Origin: Bursaphelenchus xylophilus
Taxonomy: Eukaryota > Nematoda > Chromadorea > Rhabditida > Aphelenchoididae
Assembly: GCA_904066235.2 (NCBI GenBank)
Contig: CAJFCV020000004.1
Location: forward strand, 3,658,001-3,722,000
Reading direction: 5' to 3'
DNA length: 64,000 nt
The notes below the pieces were generated by a model that saw only the letters and a program-made list of their open reading frames with translations, made no database searches and was not told the origin of the DNA. Of this stretch, positions 11,096-20,827 are shown one piece after another. Every line of letters starts with the position of its first letter. The stretch's first letter is position 1. Made by a program: the position numbers and the translations under genes.

Positions 11096-11534
11096 TTGGC
11101 TTTTCGGGTCGACGGCAGTTCGGGCGATCGGTATGGGGCGTAGGGAGAGGGGATACCCGGAATAGGTTCTAGGATGTTCCTACGATGCCTGACAAAGCCG
11201 TGGGACGGGCGGCGGAGACTTGGCGAAGACTTGCAATATGTCCATGTTTTCTAATTTTAGCTATTACTAACGTTATTTTTATTTACCCTGAGTTATTGTA
11301 ACGTATAAAAGACCAAAATTTACGGCAAGAAACGAAGATCCGTAGCTTTTATCTGAATATTATTGATGTGAGTACATGTAAAATACCTCAACATAGATGA
11401 TAAGCTCTCCTATTACCCGGTTAATCATATTATTTCTGCTAGAACTAGGCCTTCTCCTACCATCTGTCATGCATACAACGCGATCCGTAGAATCGTTGAC
11501 CCGAACTGTCGCTGGCTCGAAAAGTCGTAGCGCC
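11096..11534. mobile_element. Family C element, near full length
   Basis: Left end TTTTCGGGTCGACGGCAGTT and right end containing ACCCGAACTGTCGCTGGCTC then GAAAAGTCG are inverted repeats. The internal family C blocks (AAAGACCAAAATTTACGGC, ATTATTGATGTGAGTACATG) are in order. About 440 bp, no coding capacity. Confidence 0.75.
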
Positions 11535-12855
11535 AAAAAATTTTCTTGTCGATTTTCTTTAAATATTCGAATTGGGCCACAAACTAATCCCTGGAAATTT
11601 ATCCTCACGCCTTGCAGAGGCAGTGGAGATAATCAACGATCTTTTTCCCAGAGCGTATGCATATGTAATGCGGTAGAGAGTCGGGCAGACGAAAGACGTT
11701 TTTTGACTATACTTCCGTAAATTTCGCACGGAAAAAATTGATTTTTTGTTGAGGGGCTGTGCTCTCCACATTAAACAAAATGCCAACTTTCCAGACGAAA
11801 ACAATGAAAAAAAATTTATTCGGCGAACGAAACACATTTTTCGGATTTGTCATCTGATTTTCCTCATAAAAATTTAATTTTTGATGCACCCTCATTCCCA
11901 GTAGAGACTGAAATTTTAATGTAAAAATCCCTGATTTTATCCGTGAAAAATTTTTTCGCCCTTCGCATCGATGGCGAAGAAGCAATCGTTTTCCGAGAGA
12001 GCACGCGAAATGAGGAGAGCTGGTCAGAGCAAAAATACCATTTTTCTTTCATGTCTTTCTCGAATTTGGGTGGTAAAAATAGTCTTCCGAGGAGATACTT
12101 CCCCTTCATTTTTGATTGTTGATTGATCTTGAAATTTGAGATTGGAAAAATTGCAAAAAATTTGAAGTCGAAATGCGATTCTCAGATTTTGATGACACAG
12201 CTAGAGTTTATATAACGCTTTTCTATGAAATATTTAAGTTTTTAGTTTGCGGTTTGCAGAAATAATCGAGATTTTTTCGTCGAAAATTGTCAGAAATCCA
12301 AAATTTTTCAAATTTCCGGCACTTTCAGCCGTAAAATTTCGATAATTTCTTTAACAAGAGCTAATATGTCAGTCTCAGCGCCGAATCTACTTTCTCGCAG
12401 ATTCAGCTCCCCAACTTTTTTTATACTTCTGGCCAAATGTTAGTAATGTTTACCCCATCTTTTATGAATTGAATACTTTTTTTATTGTTGTCGTATAGTA
12501 ATATTTTAAGACTTCTCTCCCTCTCTTCCCCTCCCTCCCTTCGAATGCATAAAACTAATAAAAATATTTTTATAAAGAAAAGGAAGAAGAGGACGAAGGA
12601 AAAACGTATTATTAATATAATACTATGTATATATTAAAAATGTTATCTGAAGACATAAAGTGGGAATTAGTTTTTTCTCCGTTTCGTTTTCGGGCTCGAA
12701 TTTATATAATATTTAATACGGCGGTGAGGAAATGACAGGCCGTTTCGGCGCTTTTTAGGCGTGCCAGGGATTGGACCTGGGCCCCGGAGGGGTTTCTGGG
12801 CCGAATTTGAATAGTCACGACCGATCTGGCGATCAGGAGGGAACGTCGGCGAGGA
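11535..12855. other. Intergenic, with an E-like remnant
   Basis: No gene. Around 11870-12060 there is a diverged relative of the family E interior (impression of GAGAGCACGCG..GGAGAGCTGGTCAGAG). Elsewhere the sequence is AT-rich with a C/T run near 12510-12540. Confidence 0.4.
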
Positions 12856-13294
12856 AAAAAGAGGATTGAGGAAATCGAAAAGTATTATTTTTCTTCGATG
12901 TAAGTGTCGAAATTAGGATAATCGATGGCGCTGATTTCGAAAATGACATTCATTTTTTTGATCGTTACTATTTTTCTTAGTACTGTAATGTAGTAATTTT
13001 TTGAAGTTTTTTACAAATACCCGATTTAGGGGTTTTCAATAGTGCTGATTTCAAATCAGAAAAAATGAATAAGATTTTCGAAATCTGCACCATCGAAAAC
13101 CCCTAAATCAAGTATTTGTGAAAAAAAGTTCAAAAAATTACTACGTTACAGTACTACTTAAGGAAAGAAGTAACCATCAAAAAAATGAATGTCATTTTCG
13201 AAATCAGCACCATAGATTATACTAATTTCGACACTTACATCGAAGAAAAATGATACTTTTCAGTTTTCCCAATCGTCTTTTTCCCCAATCGTCT
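12856..13294. mobile_element. Family D foldback element
   Basis: Palindrome of about 440 bp centred near 13075. Arms share AAAAGTATTATTTTTCTTCG, GTCGAAATTAGGATAATCGA and GATTTCGAAAATGACATTC with their inverses. The right end has CCCAATCGTC twice. Two further copies are at 31117-31555 and 44524-44794. Confidence 0.8.
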
Positions 13295-13651
13295 TCCCCC
13301 GGGTCAGGAGAAGTGTTTGATAGAGGGTCGAAGCTCTGAAATTTTAGCTACAATTAGTCTCTAAAATAAATCGATGACCATCAACATGAAATTCAGTTTT
13401 AAATTGCTCAAACTATCAGGTTCGTCAACGTCAAACTGACCGGTCGAGAACGCTAAATTCTAAATTTTCTCCGGTCCAATTCCATTCCCAATGCCTTGTA
13501 CGCACCTCTGTCGTGCAATATCAGATTAAAGTAATAACTATAATACTTTCTGGATTTGTAACAATTATCGGATTTTGCCGAACCAATTTCGCCACAATAT
13601 TATTTTTAATCCGATATTTGAAAAGACGGTTGCGTAGCTGTTTCAAAGCTT

Positions 13652-13965
13652 TTGAGAGTTAAAACTGTTTTGGGATTGCGTCGAAGTTTGCACCAAAAAT
13701 TTGCTCTTTGTTTCGTGCCTATTTTTACCATAGATGGCGATGTTTCCAGAGAAAATTATTTTTTTTTCGCACTAAACTGGCAAAGTTATGGCCAAAAAGG
13801 GCTCTTCTCTCTGACTGCTCTCCGTTTTTCGCGCACTCCCTCGGCCGCAAAGATCGTTGAATATCTCGGCTGCGCCTGCAAAGCGCGAGCTAAAACTTTC
13901 AGGAATTGATATTTAGACTATGCCCGACGTCTGAGCAAAATTTCAAGAAAATCATTGGGATTTTG
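13652..13965. mobile_element. Family E relative, partial
   Basis: It shares the E interior (GGCAAAGTTATGGCCAAAAA, CTCTCTGACTGCTCTCCG, CAAAGATCGTTGAATATCTC, TTTCAGGAATTGATATTTAG) but lacks E termini. A typical E copy begins 23 bp downstream, so the second may have inserted next to or into the first. Confidence 0.65.
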
Positions 13966-13987
13966 TAAAGGATTTTGAGCGCAGTTT

Positions 13988-14413
13988 ACAGGGGAAGTAC
14001 CCCAAGTGCGACGCTCAGATTTCGATGAAACTTGGCACAAATTTAGAATAATTTTTTCTAAGATATATGCGAGAATTTTAGCTCGCGCTTTGCAGAAACA
14101 ACCCAGATTTTTAAACCGAAAGTCGGCGAAAATTTGACACTTTTTGCAGAATTTCGACACGAAAAGTTTCATGCCTATTTCTATTGTAATGGGTAATGCT
14201 TCCACAAAAAATGAATTTTTTCCGTACGAAACTAGCGAAGTTATGGCCAAAAAGTGTTTTTCTCTCTGACCGCTCTCCGCGTTTAGCATGCTCTCTCGGC
14301 GACAAAGATCGTTCAATATCTCGGCGGCGCTTGCAAAGCGCGAGCCAAGACTTTCAGGAATTGATATTTAGACTATGCCCGACGTCTGAGCAAAATTTCA
14401 AGAAAATCTGACT
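13988..14413. mobile_element. Family E element, right end missing
   Basis: Left terminus ACAGGGGAAGTACCCCAAGT followed by GCGACGCTCAGATTT. The interior matches the copies at 38.3, 60.1 and 61.6 kb. The inverted right terminus is absent; the match ends near CAAGAAAATCTGAC. Confidence 0.75.
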
Positions 14414-15321
14414 ATCGCCATTCGGATTTTGTAAGGGATTTTGAGCAAATTTTTAGCCAAACCGAAGGGCCCATTTTTTATTTTTTATTCAGATCTCCAA
14501 CTTTTATGATTCCTCGGCACATGCACACCCTCCAATTTCAACACTATTATTTCGTTTTCGAATTTTCTCGAAATTAAATCCTACATTTATAAAGCGTTTT
14601 TGTTCGAATGAGAGAGGAATGTATTCTGGACGGATATCTCTTCTTAATTTATTAATAAAATATTAAATTAAAATTTTGTAATAAATCTAAAGAAGAGAAT
14701 TGAATTTGGAATGGGGCGAAAGATATTATTTCCCCTGCCTTTGTGTGTGTATAATCGTATTTTTGACTGCGAAAATGTTTTTTTGTACACACATTTGGGT
14801 TGGGTGGGTTCGAAACGAGGCTTCCGATCTTGGCCCTTTTAATTGGGAGGCCTAACTTTTTTATAATGCATTTAAATTTATTTAATTTTGAAAAATGAAT
14901 TTCTCCACGTAAGGCAAGTGAATTTTCTTTCAATTGTGCCCACATGATCTGCGTAGGCCACAAATTGATTATTGAAAACTTTAACTGTCGCTTCGCAGCC
15001 GACATATTCAACTATCGTTTTATACGAGAGAGAATTGGAAACGAGGGGCGGTCAGAGAAAAAAGCGCTTCTCGGCCATTGCCGAGTTTTGCCGGAAAAGC
15101 GTTTTTTTTTATTTTTTGTGTTGAAATCAAAAAATCTCGAATTTTCGGTTTTTTCGATCCAAAGACTTTACTATTTTAAATGCAAGCAAAAAATCCCGCA
15201 TACAGTTTAGAAAATTTTAGTCATCATTTATCCCAAGATTAACCGAAATCTGACAAATTGAGTACTGCACCTTGAGTTAGGAGAAACCCATGCTTTTACG
15301 GACCTTCCTTTGCGATTTTTA
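14414..15321. other. Intergenic, no gene; weak E-like fragment near 15000-15110
   Basis: Only an inverted shadow of the E interior (GCGGTCAGAGAAAAAAGCG then a CGGCCATTGCCG block) is recognisable. Confidence 0.35.
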
Positions 15322-15563
15322 CAGTGAAGGACCTGATCCAGTGGCAAAAAACGTACCATTTTGCATCCGGGAAGTATCAAAAATGTGGCCAAATGCTTCC
15401 CTCTCCAAGTGAAAAACATCGTTTTGAAGGGCGCGCCCTTCCTTCACGAAAAAAGCGCGCGCGCTTTTGAAATCGGAGTGTTTTCACTTGGAGAGGGAGA
15501 CGTTTTGCCACATTTTTGATACAAAATCGTACGTTTTTTGCTACTGGATCAGGTCCCCCACTG
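15322..15563. mobile_element. Family B MITE, intact
   Basis: CAGTGAAGGACCTGATCCAG at the left and the inverse ending CCCCCACTG at the right; TA precedes the left end. About 242 bp, self-complementary throughout (TCCCTCTCCAAGTGAAAA and inverse). Confidence 0.85.
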
Positions 15564-15585
15564 CATTTTTCCACCGGGTTAAGAT

Positions 15586-15735
15586 CTTCGTTTTTTGCCA
15601 CAAATTTTGGTCTTTTTTATGTCACAATGACTCATGGTAAACAAATCTAACGTTAGTAATAGCTAAAATTTGAAAAAGTGGACATATCGCAAGACTTCGC
15701 CAAGTCTCCGCCGAGCTTTCACCGAGCGTCGGGTT
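15586..15735. mobile_element. Family C fragment
   Basis: About 150 bp of the C interior (TTCGTTTTTTGCCACAAATT, GGTCTTTTTTATGTCACAAT, AACGTTAGTAATAGC, TTCGCCAAGTCTCCGCCGAG). It begins 23 bp after a B element and has no termini. Confidence 0.6.
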
Positions 15736-16915
15736 GCGGAATTAAAATGCAATTTTTTAGCGCAAAAAATCATCAAAAATTTGAACCCTCGGCATTTTTC
15801 AAGCCAAAAAAGACTCGATGGTGTCTGCAAAACATAATCTAAAAATCCTTTATATGTCTTGGAAAATTCTAATCTAAATTTGTCCCCAAGTTTCATCCAA
15901 ATCCGAGCACTACACCTCACTTCCCCAACCTCTGCTGACATTCCCAATGGCTCTTGCACTTGGCTCTCCCCGAATAAACAATGAATTTCATAATACACAC
16001 CCTTTTCCATATTAGTTGTAAAAAGCGAATGTAATAAAAGGATTCTGTCCTTTTTTTTATTTGTTCGCAACGAATTTTTTATTATTTTTTTTCGGACACA
16101 ATTTTTTTTATTTCAAAGTCCGAAAACGGCGCCGTAAACATTCTCCATTTTCTCTCTCTCTCTCGGTTTATTTATGATTTTATTATATAGTTTATATATA
16201 TGTGTATACACTCTTTCTCAATCTTCCTCGGATATCTGGTTCAGATCGGAATTTTATGACAGGATTTTAAAAAATCAATTTTTCGATTTTTGAATTTTTT
16301 TTTGTAAAGAAAAGCTTTTAGATTTTGATGAAACTTGGAGTAAATTTAAATAAAATTTTTAAAAATAAATGTTTTTTACAACATGAAAATAGAATATCTT
16401 TTTTAATTTTGAAAAAAATCGAATTTTTTCCACTTCAAAATTTCATGCTTCTGCAAAGCGCGGGTCAAAAATTTCGCATATATCTTTAAAAATTTTGATT
16501 AAAATTTGTACCAATTTCAAAAGAGTAGCCTCTTAAAACTTCAAAAAAATCCTCTGTTTTATAGAGTGTCCGTCATAGCACCGCTTTTTATACATAAATA
16601 AATTTGTTATCCGTCGGTTTTATTATAGTATTTCAGCCCTATTTCTCTCTTCTATCAATCCGCTTTTCAGAAATTTTTCTATAAACATCTTTCGCGTTTT
16701 TATCATTTCGTGCAAAAAACATTCGAATGCCCTTATTTTTATGGTATTTATTGGTTTTTTTCGAAAATAGTTAATGTCATGGGAGAGAAACTAAAGTTGT
16801 GCACTTTGCCAGTAGATTAATTTTTGTGGCAGGGTCTTATTATTATACCCGCATTCGCGTACTGTTGATTACGTTAATTGGCACGAATTTTCTTTGAATA
16901 TTATATCCACTTACA
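15736..16915. other. Intergenic and upstream region of the Brinker-like gene
   Basis: AT-rich, with a short CT microsatellite near 16150-16165 and a TATATATG run near 16190. No gene recognised. It ends at an acceptor TTACAG (16916) just upstream of the next start codon, implying a 5' UTR intron or trans-splicing. Confidence 0.45.
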
Positions 16916-16921
16916 GGAGCA

Positions 16922-19341
16922 ATGGACAATATGGAGGACGCGTTGCTGTTTAATCCCTTGGGGACGTTGAAAAATCAACTTGATTTTGTTGGACATCAGG
17001 TGAGATTAAAGTTTTGTAGAGGTCTAATTTGACCGGTCAAGTTGTCAAATTGACCCAAATGAAAGGCTTGTGGGCCAATATGACTAGTAAACTCATCGGT
17101 CAAGTTGACAAAAATTATCTGTCAAGTGGACAATCTGACCATTGAAATTTCAAATATGACAGGTCAAGTTGACAAAATGACCCGTCAAATGACCAAACTA
17201 ACAATAAGAGGTTTGTTCAAGGTCAATCCGAACGGCTAAGTTGACAAATTGACCAAAATGACCAAACAGACAGGCTTGTATTGTAGGCCAATACTACTGG
17301 TAATATGACCAAAACGACCGGTCAAATTGAAAAAAATTATCTGTCAAATGACCAATCTGACTATTGAAACTTCTAATATGACCGGTCAAGTTGACAAAAT
17401 GACCCGTCAAATGGCTAAATGACCGGCCAACTTTCAAAAGTTCACCTTCAAATGACCAAACTAACAGGCTTTTTCGAGGTCAAATAACTGCTCAAGTCAA
17501 CCAATCTTACCGCTTCGATTAGTAGTCAAAATGACTGTTATCTCTACCAATTAGACTAATAAAAAATACTTTCAGCTTGTCCGCCTTCTCCAAGCAATTG
17601 GCCAATCGCCTTGTGAATGCACGACCTGCGAAACTCATTTGCCCGGAAAAGCGAACCCAATGTCATCCGGTCAAATGATGGACCAACTGCAACGCCAAGT
17701 CTCGGTGGATCAGAAGTCTAACAACTCCGAACGTGCGCATTCGGAAGAGTCGTTTTCCGGACCCCTAAAGCCATCGCTGGGCGGCGTTGACTTGGCTGGG
17801 TTTCAAAGTGCGTTTCGAAAACAAGTGGTGGTTTTTGGTAGATAAAAAAAGATCGAAAAGGAAACCAAGAATACCCCAAAGTTCACTGATATCAAAGAGG
17901 CCCAGAAAAGGGGTCTTTTTCCGGTCGCTTGGGATATAAGAAATTTGCAAAAATTGTGTTTTTAGAGTTTGCAGAGCCTTCGCTTTTTCGGACTACTCTC
18001 ATGCACTGAAACCATTAAACATCCCTCTAAATTCTAATCCACTTCTTGTTTTCAGAAGGCAATCGACGATCCAAATATTTTACCGAAGAAGCTAAACTAA
18101 AAGTCGCCGAGTACGCAGTGATTCATGGTGCTTCAGCGGCAGCCAGAAAATTCGGAATTGCGCCTTCCGTGGCGGCTTATTATCAACGAAAAATGAAGAA
18201 GAATTTGACGCTGGACCCTCGAAACCACAGTCAATACAATGGCGATGAAACGAGGCGTCAAGGAAGTACGGAGGATGGGGAAAGTGGGAATGAAAGTCCC
18301 CTAACTCCCAATGGAAATGGCTTCAATTTCGCGTTCAGACAAAGAGGAAGGCCCAAGCTGATTGGGGATGACCTGGACGCCGAATTGGTGGAGCATATAG
18401 TCGAGGTAACCATAATATTTAATATTCTAATCAACAAAAATTCCAGGTAAAACATTCCAGGCCCACTCTCAACATCACCGCTTCGTTTGCATTGAACGAA
18501 GCCAAGAATTATATTGCGCAAAAACGCCCCGAGATGCTGGAGGAGAACGGAGGCCCAGTGAACTTGAAGATCACCTGGGCCATGAAATTGGTGAACAGAG
18601 TGAATGAGAGATATCGGGAGAAGTACGGCGATATCATACATAAAATTTCGGCACAAAAATTTGATTATCATAATGACAATCAAAACCAAATCTTAAGTAA
18701 GTTTCGGTTACTTATAGCCGAGTTTAGGCTGCTTTTGCTAAAAACCCGGGAAATAACGGATCAAAATTTGCAAAAAAAAATATTTATGAGATCTATAATG
18801 AATGACAGGTCTCAAAAATATAATTTTTGTAAACTTTGATCCATTATTTCTCAAGTTATTAGCAACAGAACTCTTCCATGTTCGATTGACCCGCCCTTCA
18901 TCAAGCTCTAATATTTTAAAATTTCCAGACGATCAGTTTCTGAAGCTCTTGGCTGGAAGCGAAATGATGAATTCGGACCTCATCGCCCAAATGATGCTCC
19001 ACTTCCAAGGAGATCTACCAGCAAGTAAGAGTGATTTACTGACCAAAAATAACGACTATGACGTGACCAACAAGCCTTGTTTTCTAGCCACAGACCCAAT
19101 TTCACTGAACGAAAACACAAAAATGGACTTGACGCAAACTCAGCGCGTTCCCAACGCCCTATCCCCCAAGAATTTCGGTCAGGAGAACCTCAATCACACC
19201 CTAGAACAGGAGCCGGAAGTTGAGAGCGAAAACAATGTAAGCTTATCGAATGAGAAAAAAAATTATATCATCAATTTTCAGGCCTACGCGAAAATATTCG
19301 ATCTGATATCGGATGGGAGACAATTGCAAAACGACCTATAA
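16922..19341 (+). CDS. Putative DNA-binding protein: Brinker-like helix-turn-helix plus AT-hook
   Basis: Exons: 16922-16999, 17576-17807, 18056-18405, 18447-18696, 18929-19024, 19088-19236, 19282-19341 (1,215 nt, 404 aa, phases consistent). The ATG follows an acceptor (16915-16916) by six bases. Residues 39-47 hold a C-x-C-x2-C-x2-H cluster. About 105-152 (RRSKYFTEEAKLKVAEYA, then AARKFGIAPSVAAYYQRKM) has the layout of Brinker/Psq-type HTH DNA-binding domains: a basic start, helix, A-x-R-K-F/Y-G-I turn and recognition helix. RQRGRPKL at about 199 is an AT-hook core. The following segment (about 225-290, ITASFALNEAKNYI...LVNRVNERYREKY) is conserved-looking but unknown to me. A nuclear transcriptional role is inferred from these motifs only; the HTH could also derive from a domesticated transposase. 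The last two introns (63 and 45 nt) are multiples of three without stops, so retention is possible. The gene converges on rsp-6. Confidence 0.8.
17026..17545. repeat. Tandem GACCGGTCAA-type repeat filling intron 1
   Basis: The intron is built from variants of TGACCGGTCAAGTTGACAAA in both orientations, with two larger units of about 200 bp (about 17060-17270 and 17270-17480). They share AGGCTTGT, ATTATCTGTCAA, AATCTGACCATTGAAA-like and TTGACAAAATGACCCGTCAA. No coding capacity. Confidence 0.75.
18700..18895. repeat. Small foldback element in intron 4 of the Brinker-like gene
   Basis: About 195 bp. The left half has AACGGATCAAAATTTGCAAA and the right half TTTGTAAACTTTGATCCATT, with a centre near AGATCTATAATGAATGACAGGTCT. 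It shares the TTATTTCYCAAGTTATTAGCAA phrase with the foldback at 5936-6454 and with fragments near 37.5 and 53.2 kb. Confidence 0.65.
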
Positions 19342-19512
19342 CCGAGGGGATTCCACATCAATTTCATTCAAAACCACACAAGATCTTATTGTAATAGCTC
19401 GTTCTGGTCTTTTTCCCCAACAATATTTGCTTCAAAACAGCCGAAAAAGTTGTTTGAATCTGCTGTCGTATATAATGGTATATTTTTTGTAACCATCTTT
19501 CTTGTATTTGTG

Positions 19513-19518
19513 AATAAA
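19513..19518 (+). terminator. Polyadenylation signal AATAAA, Brinker-like gene
   Basis: Canonical AATAAA 172 nt after the stop codon, in the 400-bp interval between two convergent genes. Confidence 0.7.
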
Positions 19519-19610
19519 CAATACCAACTTTTGATTCAAAAGTAATTTAAAGTAACATAAAAATGGCGTAAATCCAATGAAATCGAAGGGAACTTCCACA
19601 GAGAAAATAC

Positions 19611-19616
19611 TTTATT
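19611..19616 (-). terminator. Polyadenylation signal AATAAA, rsp-6
   Basis: TTTATT on the plus strand reads AATAAA on the minus strand, 129 nt past the rsp-6 stop. The two convergent signals are only about 95 bp apart. Confidence 0.65.
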
Positions 19617-19744
19617 TTGCAGAGACATTAATGAAACAAATAATTATTTAACGGATTTTTTAAGTGATAAAACGCGAAATTAACAATCGATTTTAATGTA
19701 ACAAACGGTATTAAATGTTAAACGTCAACCCCGAGGTTGCGAGA

Positions 19745-20827
19745 TTAGGAGCGGGAACGAGAACGTGATCTAAAATACATATTACTTTAGGAAGATCGAT
19801 AATAAAAGGCCTATTTCGAAAATATTACTTACCTGGATTTGGATGGACTTCTTCTCTTTTCTTCCGGCGACTTTGAACGTGTTCTCGAACGACGTGGTGA
19901 TTCGGAGCGACGAGGAGAACGGTCGCGTCTTGGAGATCGCCTGCGTTCGTCACGACCTCTGGGAGACCGAGAGCGGTAACTAAAAAGTTTTATATTACTT
20001 TAGAGGAGGCACGGAATTTTAATATTGTTTGTGGCGCAAAAAACAAAATCCTTTTTGGGTAACACACGTCCCTTGATGGAGGTGTGAAATAAACTAGCAA
20101 AAAGTGCGCTTAGAAGATAGATGTAGTTAAAACAGAACCACTTCTGCAGTTTTCCAGCATCGAAACGGCTTTTCTCCCTTGATTTTAATCGATACCACAT
20201 CTACTGCACTTCAAAACCTTCTAGATGAATTATTTTTATCTAAACATCGAAAAAACAAAAAAAAGCTTACCGATCACGTCGATCACGACGGTCGTCACGG
20301 AAACCGCCTCTACCACCACCACCGCCGCCGCCACCACCACGGGAACGACCATTGGAAAGTTCAACTCGAGCTCGAACACCACAAAGCCTTCTGCAAAATA
20401 ACATTTTAGACTTGAATACCTTCATGAAGATTTAATAACACTCTATAGGAGAGCTCAACAGAACATCCTCAAAAAAAAGAAAGAATCTCAGAGGCCTCAC
20501 ACAGGTCTCAAGCAAAAATAGGTATCCACATCACTATAACAAAAAAATTCCAGCTGAACTCAGCCAATTGCCCTCTGCAAATTAGAAATTGCGAGGTCAG
20601 GGTCTAAACCACAAAAGAGAATTGAAAAAATTGACTTACGCTCCATCCAATGCTCTGACCGCATCTTCAGCATCTCTCGGATCATCGAACTCAACAAACG
20701 CGAATCCCGGAGGTCTTCTGGCTACCCAAATCTTGCGAATCCTTCCATACTTGTGGAAGGCATCTTCTAACTCTTCATTCGTAGCATCCTCGGGCAACCC
20801 GCCAACGTAAACCTTTCCCGCACTCAT
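19745..20827 (-). CDS. rsp-6: SR splicing factor, RSP-6 / SRSF3-SRSF7 type
   Basis: Nuclear SR protein that binds exonic RNA through its RRM and recruits the spliceosome through its RS tail. Minus-strand exons: 20827-20640, 20390-20271, 19979-19833, 19769-19745 (480 nt, 159 aa; phases agree). Residues 1-75 form one RRM. RNP2 is KVYVGG; RNP1 is GFAFVEF within [16 protein letters not shown], a string diagnostic of the SRSF3/7 and worm RSP-6 group; [14 protein letters not shown] closes the domain. A Gly tract (nine Gly) follows, then an Arg/Asp segment and an RS domain ([28 protein letters not shown] end). The length is close to worm RSP-6 (about 180 aa) and shorter in the RS tail. The small last exon (8 codons plus stop) ends the RS repeat. 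Confidence 0.95.

Noticed and set aside
12750..12800. tRNA T-arm-like hairpin (GCCAGGGATTGGACCTGGGCC)-type sequence
   Set aside because: A short hairpin only; no A-box at the right distance and no cloverleaf.
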